This document shows, one piece after another, positions 7,983 to 15,986 of a stretch of DNA of 26,126 nucleotides. The DNA is from Sphingomonadales bacterium (lineage in GTDB: Bacteria; Pseudomonadota; Alphaproteobacteria; Sphingomonadales; Sphingomonadaceae): NCBI GenBank assembly GCA_027489295.1, contig JAIYAA010000240.1, forward strand, positions 1 to 26,126, written 5' to 3'. Every line of letters starts with the position of its first letter. Position 1 is the first letter of the stretch. A program made the translations under genes and the position numbers. The notes beneath the pieces are model-generated. The model made no database searches. It worked only from the letters and a program-made list of their open reading frames with translations, and was not told the origin of the DNA.

Positions 7983-9502
7983 ACGCCGCCTTCGCCCGCG
8001 TGCCCGAGTTGCTCGCCCAGCATCTGCTGCTTGCCTTTGCCGCACTGCTGCTCGGCATTGCGATCAGCCTGCCGCTGGCGGTGCTGTCGGCGCGCCACCG
8101 CGGCGTCGCCCGCGTCGCCTTGGGGCTGGCAAGCCTGATCCAGACCATTCCCAGCCTGGCGCTGCTCGCGCTCTTCTATCCGCTGCTGCTGTCGCTGTCG
8201 GCGCTCTTCGGCGGAGGCATTCCGGCGCTGGGTTTCCTGCCCTCGCTGCTCGCCCTCACCCTGTACGCGCTGCTGCCGATCCTGCGGAACGCGGTGACCG
8301 GGCTGGTCACGCTCGATCCCGCCGTGCGCGAGGCCGCAGACGGCGTCGGCATGACGCGCTGGCAAACGCTGCGGCTGGTCGAGGCGCCGCTGGTCGCGCC
8401 GGTGGTGATGGCCGGCATCCGCACCGCCGCGGTCTGGACGATCGGCGGGGCGACGCTTTCAACGACCGTCGGCCAGCCGAGCCTGGGCGACCTGATCTTC
8501 GCCGGGCTGCAGACGCAGAACTGGACGCTCGTGCTGGTCGGCTGCCTCACCGCTGCCGCGCTGGCGCTGGCGGTGGACGCGCTGCTCGGGCTGGCGGAGT
8601 GGAGCATCGCCCGGCGCCGTCGCGGGCTGGTCTGGCTGAGCCTGGGCGTGCTGGCCGCGGCGGCGCTCGCCGCGCTGGCACCGGCCTGGCCGGCGGCACG
8701 CGGCACGGTGACGATCGGCGCCAAGGGCTTTTCGGAGCAATATATCCTCGCCCGGGTGATCGGCGCGCGGCTGGAGGCGGCCGGCTACCGCGTGCGCTAC
8801 CGCGAAGGACTGGGTTCCGGCGTCGCCTATGGCGCGCTCGCGAGCAACGCGATCGATGTCTATGTCGACTATTCGGGGACGATCTGGACCAACCAGATGC
8901 ACCGCCCCGACGTGCCGCCGCGCGCCGAGATCGTCCGCGGCGTGGCGGACTGGGCGAAGCGCACCGGCAACGTCACGCTGCTAGGCCCGCTCGGCTTCGA
9001 GAACGCCTATGCCTTCGTGATGCGCGGCGAGGATGCCCGGCGCCGCGGCATTGCGACCATCGCCGATCTGGCCCGGATCGCGCCGTCGCTGAAGCTCGCG
9101 ACCGACATCGAGTTCCTCGAGCGGCCCGAATGGAAGGCCGTGCAGGCCGCCTATGGCCTGCGCTTCGCCGAGGCCCATCCCTATCAGCCGACCTTCATGT
9201 ACCGCGCGCTGGAGAGCGGCACGGCGGACGTAATCCCCGCCTTCTCCTCGGACGGGCGGATCGCCGCCGAGAAGCTGACCGTGCTGCAGGACCCGAAGGG
9301 GGCGATCCCGGGCTATGATGCGATCCTGCTGATCGCCCCGTCGCGCGCCGGAGACCGCCGTTTCCAGGCCGCGTTGCGGCCGCTGATCGGCGCGATTCCG
9401 GTGGAGCGGATGCGCGAGGCCAATTACAGGGTGGATCGGGATCGCGACAAGCAAAGCCCCGACGCCGCCGCCCGATGGCTGGCCGAACGGCTTGGCCGAT
9501 AA
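7979..9502 (+). CDS. ABC permease fused to osmoprotectant-type substrate-binding domain
   Basis: One 507-residue polypeptide carries both the membrane channel and the ligand-binding domain of a betaine/choline-type importer. Residues about 1-215 are the permease with several hydrophobic helices and the EAA loop VREAADGVGMTRWQTL at 116-131 that contacts the ATPase. A last hydrophobic segment at about 217-238 leads into an OpuAC/OsmF-type binding domain that starts with VTIGAKGFSEQYIL at 244-257 and contains VYVDYSGT. The binding domain is thus tethered in the periplasm. It overlaps the ATPase gene by ATGA, so the two are translationally coupled and the importer is complete in two genes. The ligand could be glycine betaine, choline, carnitine or a related quaternary amine; the sequence alone does not decide. 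Confidence 0.9.
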   Translation: MNAAFARVPELLAQHLLLAFAALLLGIAISLPLAVLSARHRGVARVALGLASLIQTIPSLALLALFYPLLLSLSALFGGGIPALGFLPSLLALTLYALLPILRNAVTGLVTLDPAVREAADGVGMTRWQTLRLVEAPLVAPVVMAGIRTAAVWTIGGATLSTTVGQPSLGDLIFAGLQTQNWTLVLVGCLTAAALALAVDALLGLAEWSIARRRRGLVWLSLGVLAAAALAALAPAWPAARGTVTIGAKGFSEQYILARVIGARLEAAGYRVRYREGLGSGVAYGALASNAIDVYVDYSGTIWTNQMHRPDVPPRAEIVRGVADWAKRTGNVTLLGPLGFENAYAFVMRGEDARRRGIATIADLARIAPSLKLATDIEFLERPEWKAVQAAYGLRFAEAHPYQPTFMYRALESGTADVIPAFSSDGRIAAEKLTVLQDPKGAIPGYDAILLIAPSRAGDRRFQAALRPLIGAIPVERMREANYRVDRDRDKQSPDAAARWLAERLGR

Positions 9503-9539
9503 CGCGCCGTAGGAGGGGCCGCAGGAGGGGATGCGAGAA

Positions 9540-10253
9540 ATGCCGACATTGGTGCTGTTATGCGGCCTGTTGTGCGACGAACAGGTATGGGCGCCGGTAC
9601 GCGACGCGCTGCCGCTGGCGCTGGACCTAGACCTACGGATCGTCGCCTTCCCAGGCTTCCGCTCGATCGACGCCATGGCCGCGCATGTGCTGGGCAGCGT
9701 GCCGGGCCCGCTGGTGCTGATCGGCCATTCGATGGGCGGTCGCGTCGCGCTGGAGGCGGTGCGCCAGGCGGCCGACCGCGTGGTCGGGCTTGGCCTCGCC
9801 AATACCGGCATCCATCCGCCGGCTCCCGGCGAGGCAGCGGGACGCCAGAAGCTGATCGATTGTGCGAGGACCGAGGGCATGGCGGCGCTCGCCGATGCCT
9901 GGCTACCACCGATGATGGGCGCCCCGGCCGATCGCGTGGCGGCGCTGACGCCCGATCTGCGCGCGATGGTCGCGGCCAACACCCGCGAGAGCTACGAGGG
10001 CCAGATCGCGGCACTCCTCGGCCGCCCCGACGCGGAGACGCCGCTGCGCAGCTACACAGCGCCGCTGCTGCTGCTCGCCGCCGAGCAGGATCGCTGGTCG
10101 CCGCCCGCGCAGCACGAGGCGATGCGCGACCTCGCGCCGCAGGGCGAGTTGCACGTGCTCGCCGACGCCGGTCACATGCTGCCGATAGAGCGGCCGAAGG
10201 CGGTCGCGGACGTGATCGGCGACTGGTTCGGTCGCCACTGGCCCCGCGACTAG
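9540..10253 (+). CDS. Alpha/beta-fold hydrolase
   Basis: A 237-residue soluble hydrolase with a complete catalytic triad visible: Ser64 in GHSMGG, Asp184 in AEQDRWSP and His212 in DAGHMLPIE. It has only a small cap region between about residues 100 and 165. The overall look is that of lactonase/esterase-type hydrolases (for example 3-oxoadipate enol-lactonase relatives), but the substrate cannot be named. I chose the ATG at 9540 over the one at 9531 because AGGAGGGG ends at 9530, giving 9 nt of spacing instead of none. The sequence AGGAGGGG occurs twice in tandem (9511-9518 and 9523-9530). It follows the ABC genes by 37 bp and may be co-transcribed, and it converges on the catabolic operon with a gap of only 7 bp. 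Confidence 0.85.
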   Translation: MPTLVLLCGLLCDEQVWAPVRDALPLALDLDLRIVAFPGFRSIDAMAAHVLGSVPGPLVLIGHSMGGRVALEAVRQAADRVVGLGLANTGIHPPAPGEAAGRQKLIDCARTEGMAALADAWLPPMMGAPADRVAALTPDLRAMVAANTRESYEGQIAALLGRPDAETPLRSYTAPLLLLAAEQDRWSPPAQHEAMRDLAPQGELHVLADAGHMLPIERPKAVADVIGDWFGRHWPRD

Positions 10254-10259
10254 CGGGGC
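10241..10259. terminator. Possible bidirectional terminator hairpin over a stop codon
   Basis: GCCCCGC (10241-10247) pairs with GCGGGGC (10253-10259) around a five-base loop. The hairpin spans the TAG stop of the alpha/beta hydrolase and ends one base before the stop of the convergent fumarylacetoacetase-family gene. No strong T run follows on either strand, so termination may be weak. Confidence 0.4.
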
Positions 10260-10260
10260 T

Positions 10261-11223
10261 TCAGGACGTCAGCCGCACGCGCTGGTCGATGCGGCCGAAA
10301 TGGGCGGCCTCCTCGCCCACCTGCATCGCCACCCGGTCGCCTTGCGTCAGGAAGCCGGTGCGGAATTCGCCATGCGCGATCCGCTCGATCGCCCGGCGCT
10401 CGGAGATGCAGGTCGATCCCACCACGGCGTGATCGGCATTGGAAACCGTGCCCGATCCGATGATCGTGCCGGCAGGGAGGCTGCGGGTGCGTGCGGCATG
10501 CGCGATCAGCTCGTGGAAGCCATAGGCCATGGCGCTGCCGTTCGGGCTGCCGAACCAGGCGCCGTTCAGCGTAACGGTCAGCGGCAGGCATACGCGCCCG
10601 TCGCGCCAGGCGTCACCCAGCTCGTCCGGCGTGACCGCGAACGGCGCCACGCTGCAGGCCGGCTTGGCCTGGACCCAGCCGAACCCGGTCTTCATCTCGA
10701 TGGGTGCGATGGTGCGCAACGACCAGTCGTTGATCAGCAGGATCAGGCGGACATGCGCCAGCGCCTCTTCGGCCGAACAGCCCATCGGCACCGCGCCGGT
10801 GACGACGCCGAATTCGCCTTCGAAATCGATTCCGTCGGCATCGGACGGAAATGGCGCATCCGCGGTGGGCGCCAGGAACTGGTGGCTCATTCCCTGATAC
10901 ATCAGCGGCTTGTCGGTCTCGATCGGCGGCAGGTTGAACGCCTGCTGCATCAGCTCGCCATGGGTCGGGAAGGCCGAGCCGTCGAGCCATTGCCAGGTGC
11001 GCGGCAGCGGCGCGCGGAGCGTTGCGGGGTCGAGCGGCGCCCCCTCGCCGGCGGCGAGGCAGGCCGAGACGGCATTGAGCGCCGGCCGGGCGACGTCCCA
11101 TTGCTCCAGTGCGGCGAGCAGGTTGGGCCAATCGGGCCCGGCCGGCATCCAGCGCGCACCATCGGCGGAGACGAGGACGAGTTCGCCGTCGGGTGTGCCG
11201 TTGTCGCGGGTGGCTAGGCGCAT
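10261..11223 (-). CDS. Fumarylacetoacetate hydrolase (FAH) family protein
   Basis: Metal-dependent C-C hydrolase (or hydratase/decarboxylase) family enzyme that typically acts on acylpyruvate-type ring-cleavage products. The 320 residues include metal ligands Glu135 and Glu137 in DFEGEFGVVTG and Asp166 in INDWSLR, plus MKTGFGWVQAKPACS and AGTIIGSGTVSN. These resemble true fumarylacetoacetase more than the shorter HpcE-type proteins. An N-terminal segment of about 80 residues precedes the catalytic domain. It is the last gene of the eight-gene operon and overlaps the preceding epimerase gene by 10 bp, with AAGGA upstream of its ATG. In this context it probably handles a late acyclic intermediate. 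The exact reaction is unknown. Confidence 0.88.
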   Translation of the reverse strand: MRLATRDNGTPDGELVLVSADGARWMPAGPDWPNLLAALEQWDVARPALNAVSACLAAGEGAPLDPATLRAPLPRTWQWLDGSAFPTHGELMQQAFNLPPIETDKPLMYQGMSHQFLAPTADAPFPSDADGIDFEGEFGVVTGAVPMGCSAEEALAHVRLILLINDWSLRTIAPIEMKTGFGWVQAKPACSVAPFAVTPDELGDAWRDGRVCLPLTVTLNGAWFGSPNGSAMAYGFHELIAHAARTRSLPAGTIIGSGTVSNADHAVVGSTCISERRAIERIAHGEFRTGFLTQGDRVAMQVGEEAAHFGRIDQRVRLTS

Positions 11224-12140
11224 GCGGGAAATCCTTGTTTCGATGCAGGAGAGAGATCGGCGAGGACGGCGTCGACCAGGGTGTCGATATCCGGTTCGGT
11301 GCGATAGCCCAGCGCCGCCGCCCGGGCAGTGGCCAGCGGGGGATAGCTGCCAAAGGCGCGACGCAGCGCCACGTCCTCGGCATGGGTGATCGTTGCTTGG
11401 GGATGGCGGCGCTGCAGCGCGGAGACGAGATCGCCGATCCGTACCCGGAGCGCAGGAAGCGTCACCGCGTCGCGCTCCGCCCCGCTCCCCAGCAGCGCGT
11501 TGGCGAGGTTCGCTGCGCATGCGCCGACCGAGCAGAGCCAGCTCGTCGCATCCGGCGCCACGGGCACGACATAGCGGCTGCCCGCCACCGCGGCATGGAA
11601 TACGTCGCTCAGGAACGCGGAACCGAAGCCGGTCGCCGCCGGCGGCCGCGCGACGATGCCGGGCAGCCGCAGCACCGCGCCCGCGATCGCACCCCGCCGC
11701 ACCGCGTCGGCAAAGCCAAATTCGACCATGCGCTTGTGGGTGCCGTACACGCTGTCCGGCATCGGCACGGTGGCGTCATCGACCGGCCCTGCCGGCGCCG
11801 CGCCGAACACGGCGATGGAGCCGGCAAGGATCAGGCGTCGCCCGGCCATCGCCTCGATCAGCCGCAGCGGCACGTCGAGGTTGATCGCGCGCGAGGCGGC
11901 GGGATCCCGCTCCGCGGCGGCACCGGGAAGCGCCGCCAGGTGGAGCAGCGCATCGCAGTCGCGGGTCGCTGCCGACAGCAGCGCAGGATCGGTCAGGTCC
12001 CCGGCAAGCTGCCGTTCCGGACCGGGCGCGGCAAATGCCCGGTCGACCAGCAGCACATCGGCGGCCACGCCCGTTTCACGCAGCCGCCGGACGACCGCCC
12101 GGCCGACAAAGCCGTCGGCGCCGGTGATCGTCAGCCGCAT
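11214..12140 (-). CDS. NAD(P)-dependent epimerase/dehydrogenase (extended SDR)
   Basis: A 308-residue extended short-chain dehydrogenase/reductase. The nucleotide-binding motif TGADGFVG (6-13) and the catalytic Tyr132 and Lys136 in VYGTHK are present, with Ser108 in AGSIAVFG as the likely third active-site residue. The overall layout (LHLAALPGAAAE, DSVYGTHK) resembles the DenD/erythronate dehydrogenase and UDP-sugar epimerase branch, but here it lies inside an aromatic catabolic operon, so oxidation of a hydroxy-acid intermediate is a reasonable guess. It starts 2 bp after the cupin stop and overlaps the FAH gene by 10 bp, which implies translational coupling. Substrate unknown. Confidence 0.82.
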   Translation of the reverse strand: MRLTITGADGFVGRAVVRRLRETGVAADVLLVDRAFAAPGPERQLAGDLTDPALLSAATRDCDALLHLAALPGAAAERDPAASRAINLDVPLRLIEAMAGRRLILAGSIAVFGAAPAGPVDDATVPMPDSVYGTHKRMVEFGFADAVRRGAIAGAVLRLPGIVARPPAATGFGSAFLSDVFHAAVAGSRYVVPVAPDATSWLCSVGACAANLANALLGSGAERDAVTLPALRVRIGDLVSALQRRHPQATITHAEDVALRRAFGSYPPLATARAAALGYRTEPDIDTLVDAVLADLSPASKQGFPACA

Positions 12141-12142
12141 GG

Positions 12143-12706
12143 TCAGCGCTTCAGGATTTCGTCGAACGCGCCGTCGATCAGGATGAAGGCGATTCGGCAG
12201 TTCTTGTCCGACCGGTTCGACCAACCATGGTTGGTGCCGCGCTGGATGACGATGTCGCCGGCACGCACCGTCGTCTCGCCTTCGTCCATGATCAGCACCA
12301 GCTCGCCTTCGAGGACGATGCCATAGTCGATCGTCTCGGTGCGGTGCATCAGCGCGTGGCGCGCGCCCTCGCCATGCGCCGAGGCGCTGCCCGCGCCGAC
12401 CTCGGCGAAGTGCGCACGCGCTTCCTCCGGCGTCATGTTGCGGATGCCGTCGCCCTCGGGCGGGATGTCGAGTACGCGGATGCGGGTGCCGTTCTTCGGC
12501 GGCGCGAGGACGATGCCCTGTTCGGGCGGCTCGCCCGAGGCGGGATCGATTGGCGCCGGCGTCGCCTGGGTGTTCCACACCTCGTGGAACAGCGGACCGA
12601 TGTCACCGCCGACGCGCTGGACGCGCGGCACGGTGCCGTCCTCCTGGATGATCGCGCGGCCCTGGGCATCATGGCCGGTGACGACGCGGCGAACGAGCTT
12701 TTCCAT
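12143..12706 (-). CDS. Cupin-domain protein
   Basis: A 187-residue protein with a C-terminal single cupin barrel. Cupin motif 1 is seen as HALMHRTETIDYGIVLEGEL (His117, His121, region 117-136) and motif 2 as GDIVIQRGTNHGWSN (150-164), with His160; the usual proline of motif 2 is replaced by Arg156. The residues could bind one metal ion. The N-terminal 75 residues are not recognised but include GPLFHEVWNT. Proteins of this kind are found in aromatic catabolic operons, where some are isomerases, dioxygenases or decarboxylases; no function can be assigned here. It lies 13 bp after the MFS gene and 2 bp before the epimerase gene. Confidence 0.8.
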   Translation of the reverse strand: MEKLVRRVVTGHDAQGRAIIQEDGTVPRVQRVGGDIGPLFHEVWNTQATPAPIDPASGEPPEQGIVLAPPKNGTRIRVLDIPPEGDGIRNMTPEEARAHFAEVGAGSASAHGEGARHALMHRTETIDYGIVLEGELVLIMDEGETTVRAGDIVIQRGTNHGWSNRSDKNCRIAFILIDGAFDEILKR

Positions 12707-12719
12707 CAGTTAGAATCCT

Positions 12720-13904
12720 TCAAGCGGGGTGGAGCATGGGGGCGCGACTGCCGGCGATCAGGGCGGCGAGCGCCCCTGCCAGCGCGAGCCCGGTGTAGAG
12801 CATCAGGGTCTGCGACAGCCCGCCGGTAACGGGGGCGAGCAGCGATGCGAGCAGCGGCGCACCGAACTGGCCGAGGAAGAAGGCGCCGGTCCAGGCACCG
12901 GTGCCCGATCCGCGTGCAGCGGCCGGCAGCCGGCGCATCACCCAGGCGAGCATGTTGGGCAGCATCAGCCCGCTGCCGATGCAGGCGAGGATCGCGAAGC
13001 CGGTGATCGCGGCGAAGCCGGGCGCCAGCGCCGCCCCGGCATAGCCCGCCGCCACCAGGACCAACCCAGCTGCCAGCAGTCGCGGCCCGGCATGCGCCTT
13101 CCACCGCCCGAACAGGATGCTGCCGATCGCGACGCCCAGATTGGTGCCAGCGGCGGCCAGCCCGATCCGCGCGGGCGAGATAACCCCGCTCCGCTCGAGG
13201 ATAGGCCCCACCTGGACGATAATGGTGTAGAACAGCACGCCGACCGCGATCGTGATCAGCAGCACCGGCAGGATCGTGCCGAGCGGCAACCGGACCTTGG
13301 GGCCGACACCGTTCGCGCGGTGCACCGGCTCGAACAGGACCGCGGCGACCGCTGCCGCGATCGGCAGCGCGACGAGGTAGAGCAGGAACGGCCCCCGCGA
13401 TCCCAGCGCTTCGCCCAGCGCGCCGCCGATCGCGACCAGCGCGATCGCGCTGAGGCTGACCGACGCCATCTGGATGGAAATCCAGCGCTCCCGCCGCGGC
13501 CCGTCGAAATAATCGCCGAGCATCGCGGTGGAGACGGTCATGATCGCCGCTTCCGCCAGGCCCAGCACCGCGCGGGCGGCGATGATCGCGATCAGATCCT
13601 TCAGCGCCAGCGGCAGCGCGCCGACGACTCCGTAGACCAGCATCGCGACGAGCAGCACGGGCTTGCGCCCCAACCGATCGGAAAGCGCGCCCGCCACCGG
13701 CGAAAACAGCGCGATGCAGAGCGCCGGAATGGTCAACGCCACCGGCACCAGCACCGCCGATCCCGGCACCGCGGCGAACTCGCGGAGCAGCAGTGGCAGC
13801 ACCGGCACCAGCGCGACGATGCCCATGGTGGGCATGATCGCGGTGAGGATCAGCAGGATCGCGTGCCGGCTGGACGCGACCTGCGCTCCTGCTGCCCGGT
13901 TCAT
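12720..13904 (-). CDS. MFS transporter
   Basis: Inner-membrane transporter of the major facilitator superfamily, 394 residues with about 12 hydrophobic segments. The motif A loop between helices 2 and 3 is GALSDRLGRKP at 72-82. It probably imports the operon's substrate or an intermediate from the periplasm after uptake by the TonB receptor encoded at the head of the operon; efflux cannot be excluded, because GALSDRLGRKP is also common in drug exporters. The start overlaps the end of the hydrolase gene by four bases. Confidence 0.88.
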   Translation of the reverse strand: MNRAAGAQVASSRHAILLILTAIMPTMGIVALVPVLPLLLREFAAVPGSAVLVPVALTIPALCIALFSPVAGALSDRLGRKPVLLVAMLVYGVVGALPLALKDLIAIIAARAVLGLAEAAIMTVSTAMLGDYFDGPRRERWISIQMASVSLSAIALVAIGGALGEALGSRGPFLLYLVALPIAAAVAAVLFEPVHRANGVGPKVRLPLGTILPVLLITIAVGVLFYTIIVQVGPILERSGVISPARIGLAAAGTNLGVAIGSILFGRWKAHAGPRLLAAGLVLVAAGYAGAALAPGFAAITGFAILACIGSGLMLPNMLAWVMRRLPAAARGSGTGAWTGAFFLGQFGAPLLASLLAPVTGGLSQTLMLYTGLALAGALAALIAGSRAPMLHPA

Positions 13905-15058
13905 GCGGCGTGCCCGCCCAGCGTCTCGGCGAACCAGTCAGCGATGTAATCGCGGCCGTAGGACATGTTGTCGGCGCCGACATGTTCGACCCCGCCTTCG
14001 CGCGCGGTGAAGATCTTGAGTTCGCGCTTCGGGCTGTTGACCAGCTGCTCATAACAGTCATGGGCGTACTGGACGCTGATCTGGCGATCCTCGGCGCCGT
14101 GGGTGACGAGGAAGGGCACCTTCACGCCGTCCATGTGACCGTTCAGGTTCATGTCGGCCGACTTGGCGAAGAAATCGTCCATGTCGGTGGCACCGAACGC
14201 CCACATGACGTGCGCCCAGTAATGCGGCACCGGGTTCTCGCCCTCGCGCTTCAGGCGCTTCTGCTGGACCTCGGCCCAATTGTGATTGGCGCCCCAGCAG
14301 GCGCCCGATGCGAAGCGGGGTTCGTAGGCGACCGCGCGGGGCGCGAAATGGCCGCCCAGTGAAATGCCGGTCATGCCGATGCGCTTGGGATCGACGTCCG
14401 GCTGCTGCTCGAGCCAGTCGACCGCCTTCGACGCCCAGTGCTCCGAATGCGGATCGACGGGCAGGTCCTGCAGCCGCAGCGCCTCACCCGATCCGGGCTG
14501 GTCGACACACAGCGTGGAAACGCCGCGCCGGGCGAGCGCCTCGGGCAGGCGCGACCAGTAGAGCAGCTCCTTGCAGCTATCGAGGCCGTTGCAATAGACG
14601 ACGACCGGCTTCGGCCCCTCGCCCGGTGCACGGGTATAGAGCGCGGGCATCGCGCCGGTCTCGAGCGGAATTTCCACCCGCTCGCGGTTGATCCTGCCGA
14701 GCGCCGTCGAGCGATCGAAGGTCGCCCGCGCCTTGGCATAGGTCTCCTTGCGGCCGGGATGACCATGACCCTGCATCCGCTCGCCGGTGAACAGATAGAG
14801 CGCAGCGCGCTCCAGCTTGGTCGAAGCGGAGAAGGCGCGGCCGCGCGCCTCGTCCTCGCCGGCCAACGCGATCAGCTTGTCCGCCATCGCGACCCACTGC
14901 GCCATGAACTGCGGCGTGCCGGCATCGGCGCCGGCCGCCGCGGCGTCCTTGATCGGCTGGCACATGTCGACCAGCTCGCCGATCTGGCCGCCGCTCTCCA
15001 TCGCGATCGCGACGGAGAGGTTCCAGATATAGTTGGGGAAATATTCGAACAATGCCAT
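13901..15058 (-). CDS. Alpha/beta hydrolase of the 2,6-dihydroxypseudooxynicotine hydrolase (C-C hydrolase) type
   Basis: A 385-residue hydrolase with an N-terminal helical domain of about 130 residues followed by the alpha/beta fold. The triad is Ser233 in GISLGG, Asp324 in HGAEDRQ and His359 in GVEHVG. This two-domain layout is that of the nicotine-pathway C-C hydrolase and its relatives, which cleave the bond between a ring and an acyl side chain. Here it lies 4 bp downstream of an extradiol dioxygenase gene, where a hydrolase of the meta-cleavage product would be expected. It may therefore cleave the ring-fission product or a ketone side chain. It overlaps the MFS gene by 4 bp. Fold and triad are certain; the reaction is inferred. 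Confidence 0.85.
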   Translation of the reverse strand: MALFEYFPNYIWNLSVAIAMESGGQIGELVDMCQPIKDAAAAGADAGTPQFMAQWVAMADKLIALAGEDEARGRAFSASTKLERAALYLFTGERMQGHGHPGRKETYAKARATFDRSTALGRINRERVEIPLETGAMPALYTRAPGEGPKPVVVYCNGLDSCKELLYWSRLPEALARRGVSTLCVDQPGSGEALRLQDLPVDPHSEHWASKAVDWLEQQPDVDPKRIGMTGISLGGHFAPRAVAYEPRFASGACWGANHNWAEVQQKRLKREGENPVPHYWAHVMWAFGATDMDDFFAKSADMNLNGHMDGVKVPFLVTHGAEDRQISVQYAHDCYEQLVNSPKRELKIFTAREGGVEHVGADNMSYGRDYIADWFAETLGGHAA

Positions 15059-15062
15059 CGGA

Positions 15063-15965
15063 TCAGGCCTCCACCGCCACGAATAGGCCCGGGTTCGGCG
15101 CAGGATGCGGCAGCGTCTGCGGGCCGCCGGTGCCGATGCCCCACTGGTCCATGATCAGCGGTGCCGGCGTGTAGACCTGGTGCTGGTGCGCCTCGAAATC
15201 GACCTCTTCCAGTTCGGAGGTATATTCGGTGACGAAGCCGCTGGGCGTCACGAAATAGCTGAAGGTGTTGTTGCCGGCGGTGTGCCGCCCCGGCCCCCAG
15301 CCGATGTTGATGCCGTTGAGCTTCAGCCGGTGCGCACCGCGCATCATGCCGTCGATCCCCTCCATGTCGTAGGCGACATGGTTGAGGCAGGCAGGCCCCG
15401 GCAGCAGCGCAATGCGGTGATGTGCCGAATTGCAGCGCAGGAAGCACATGAAGTCGCCCAGCCAGTCGCTCACCTTGAAGCCCAGCACGTCGGTGAAGAA
15501 CGTCACCGCCGCCTGATGGTCCGGCGAATGCAGCACGATGTGGCTGATCTTCACCGGCACGCCGTCCCAGCGGGCGATGTCGCGGCGCTGGCCGCGAGCG
15601 ACGTCGCTGGAGACTTCGAACAGCAGGCCGTCCGGCGAGAAGAAGCGGAAGCCATAGCCGCCGCCCGGGCTGGTCAGGTCGGCGGGTGCGCGGACCACCT
15701 TGCACCCGGCTGCGGTCACGCGGTCATGCAGCGCGTCGACATCGGCGCGGCTGTCCGCCGCCAGCGCGATCACGTCGATCCGGTTTTCGTCGGCGGCACG
15801 CAGGCGGACGACGTGATGTTCGTCATGCCCCTGCGCCTTGAACCAGGCGAGGCCATCGTTGCTCGGCAAGGGTTCGAGACCCCATACCTCCTCGTAATAG
15901 CTTTTCTCGGCGTTGAAGTCGGTGACGGCATAGCCGACATAGCGAATCTCGGTAACGCGGGTCAT
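15063..15965 (-). CDS. Type I extradiol ring-cleavage dioxygenase (VOC family)
   Basis: Opens a catechol-type ring next to the two hydroxyls using Fe(II) and O2. The 300 residues form two vicinal-oxygen-chelate domains, about 7-122 and 138-262. The three iron ligands are His142 (KISHIVLHSPD), His196 (LNHVAYDME) and Glu247 (GFVTEYTSE), spaced as in the biphenyl enzyme BphC. The C-terminal signature GRHTAGNNTFSYFVTPSGF is almost the family pattern, with His228 and Tyr237 in the active site. It lies between the flavin monooxygenase (21 bp upstream) and the hydrolase, the order expected for hydroxylation, cleavage and hydrolysis. The two-domain type favours larger, often bicyclic substrates. The substrate is not known. 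Confidence 0.92.
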   Translation of the reverse strand: MTRVTEIRYVGYAVTDFNAEKSYYEEVWGLEPLPSNDGLAWFKAQGHDEHHVVRLRAADENRIDVIALAADSRADVDALHDRVTAAGCKVVRAPADLTSPGGGYGFRFFSPDGLLFEVSSDVARGQRRDIARWDGVPVKISHIVLHSPDHQAAVTFFTDVLGFKVSDWLGDFMCFLRCNSAHHRIALLPGPACLNHVAYDMEGIDGMMRGAHRLKLNGINIGWGPGRHTAGNNTFSYFVTPSGFVTEYTSELEEVDFEAHQHQVYTPAPLIMDQWGIGTGGPQTLPHPAPNPGLFVAVEA

Positions 15966-15986
15966 ATCGGGTTCCTGGGGATGAAG

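Noticed and set aside
9511..9530. Tandem AGGAGGGG repeat considered as a regulatory repeat
   Set aside because: Two copies in a ribosome-site position are simply explained as a strong or duplicated Shine-Dalgarno sequence.
12729..13949. A 406-codon plus-strand frame opposite the MFS gene
   Set aside because: Antisense of a membrane protein gives Gln/Arg/Asp-rich text; no domain recognised.
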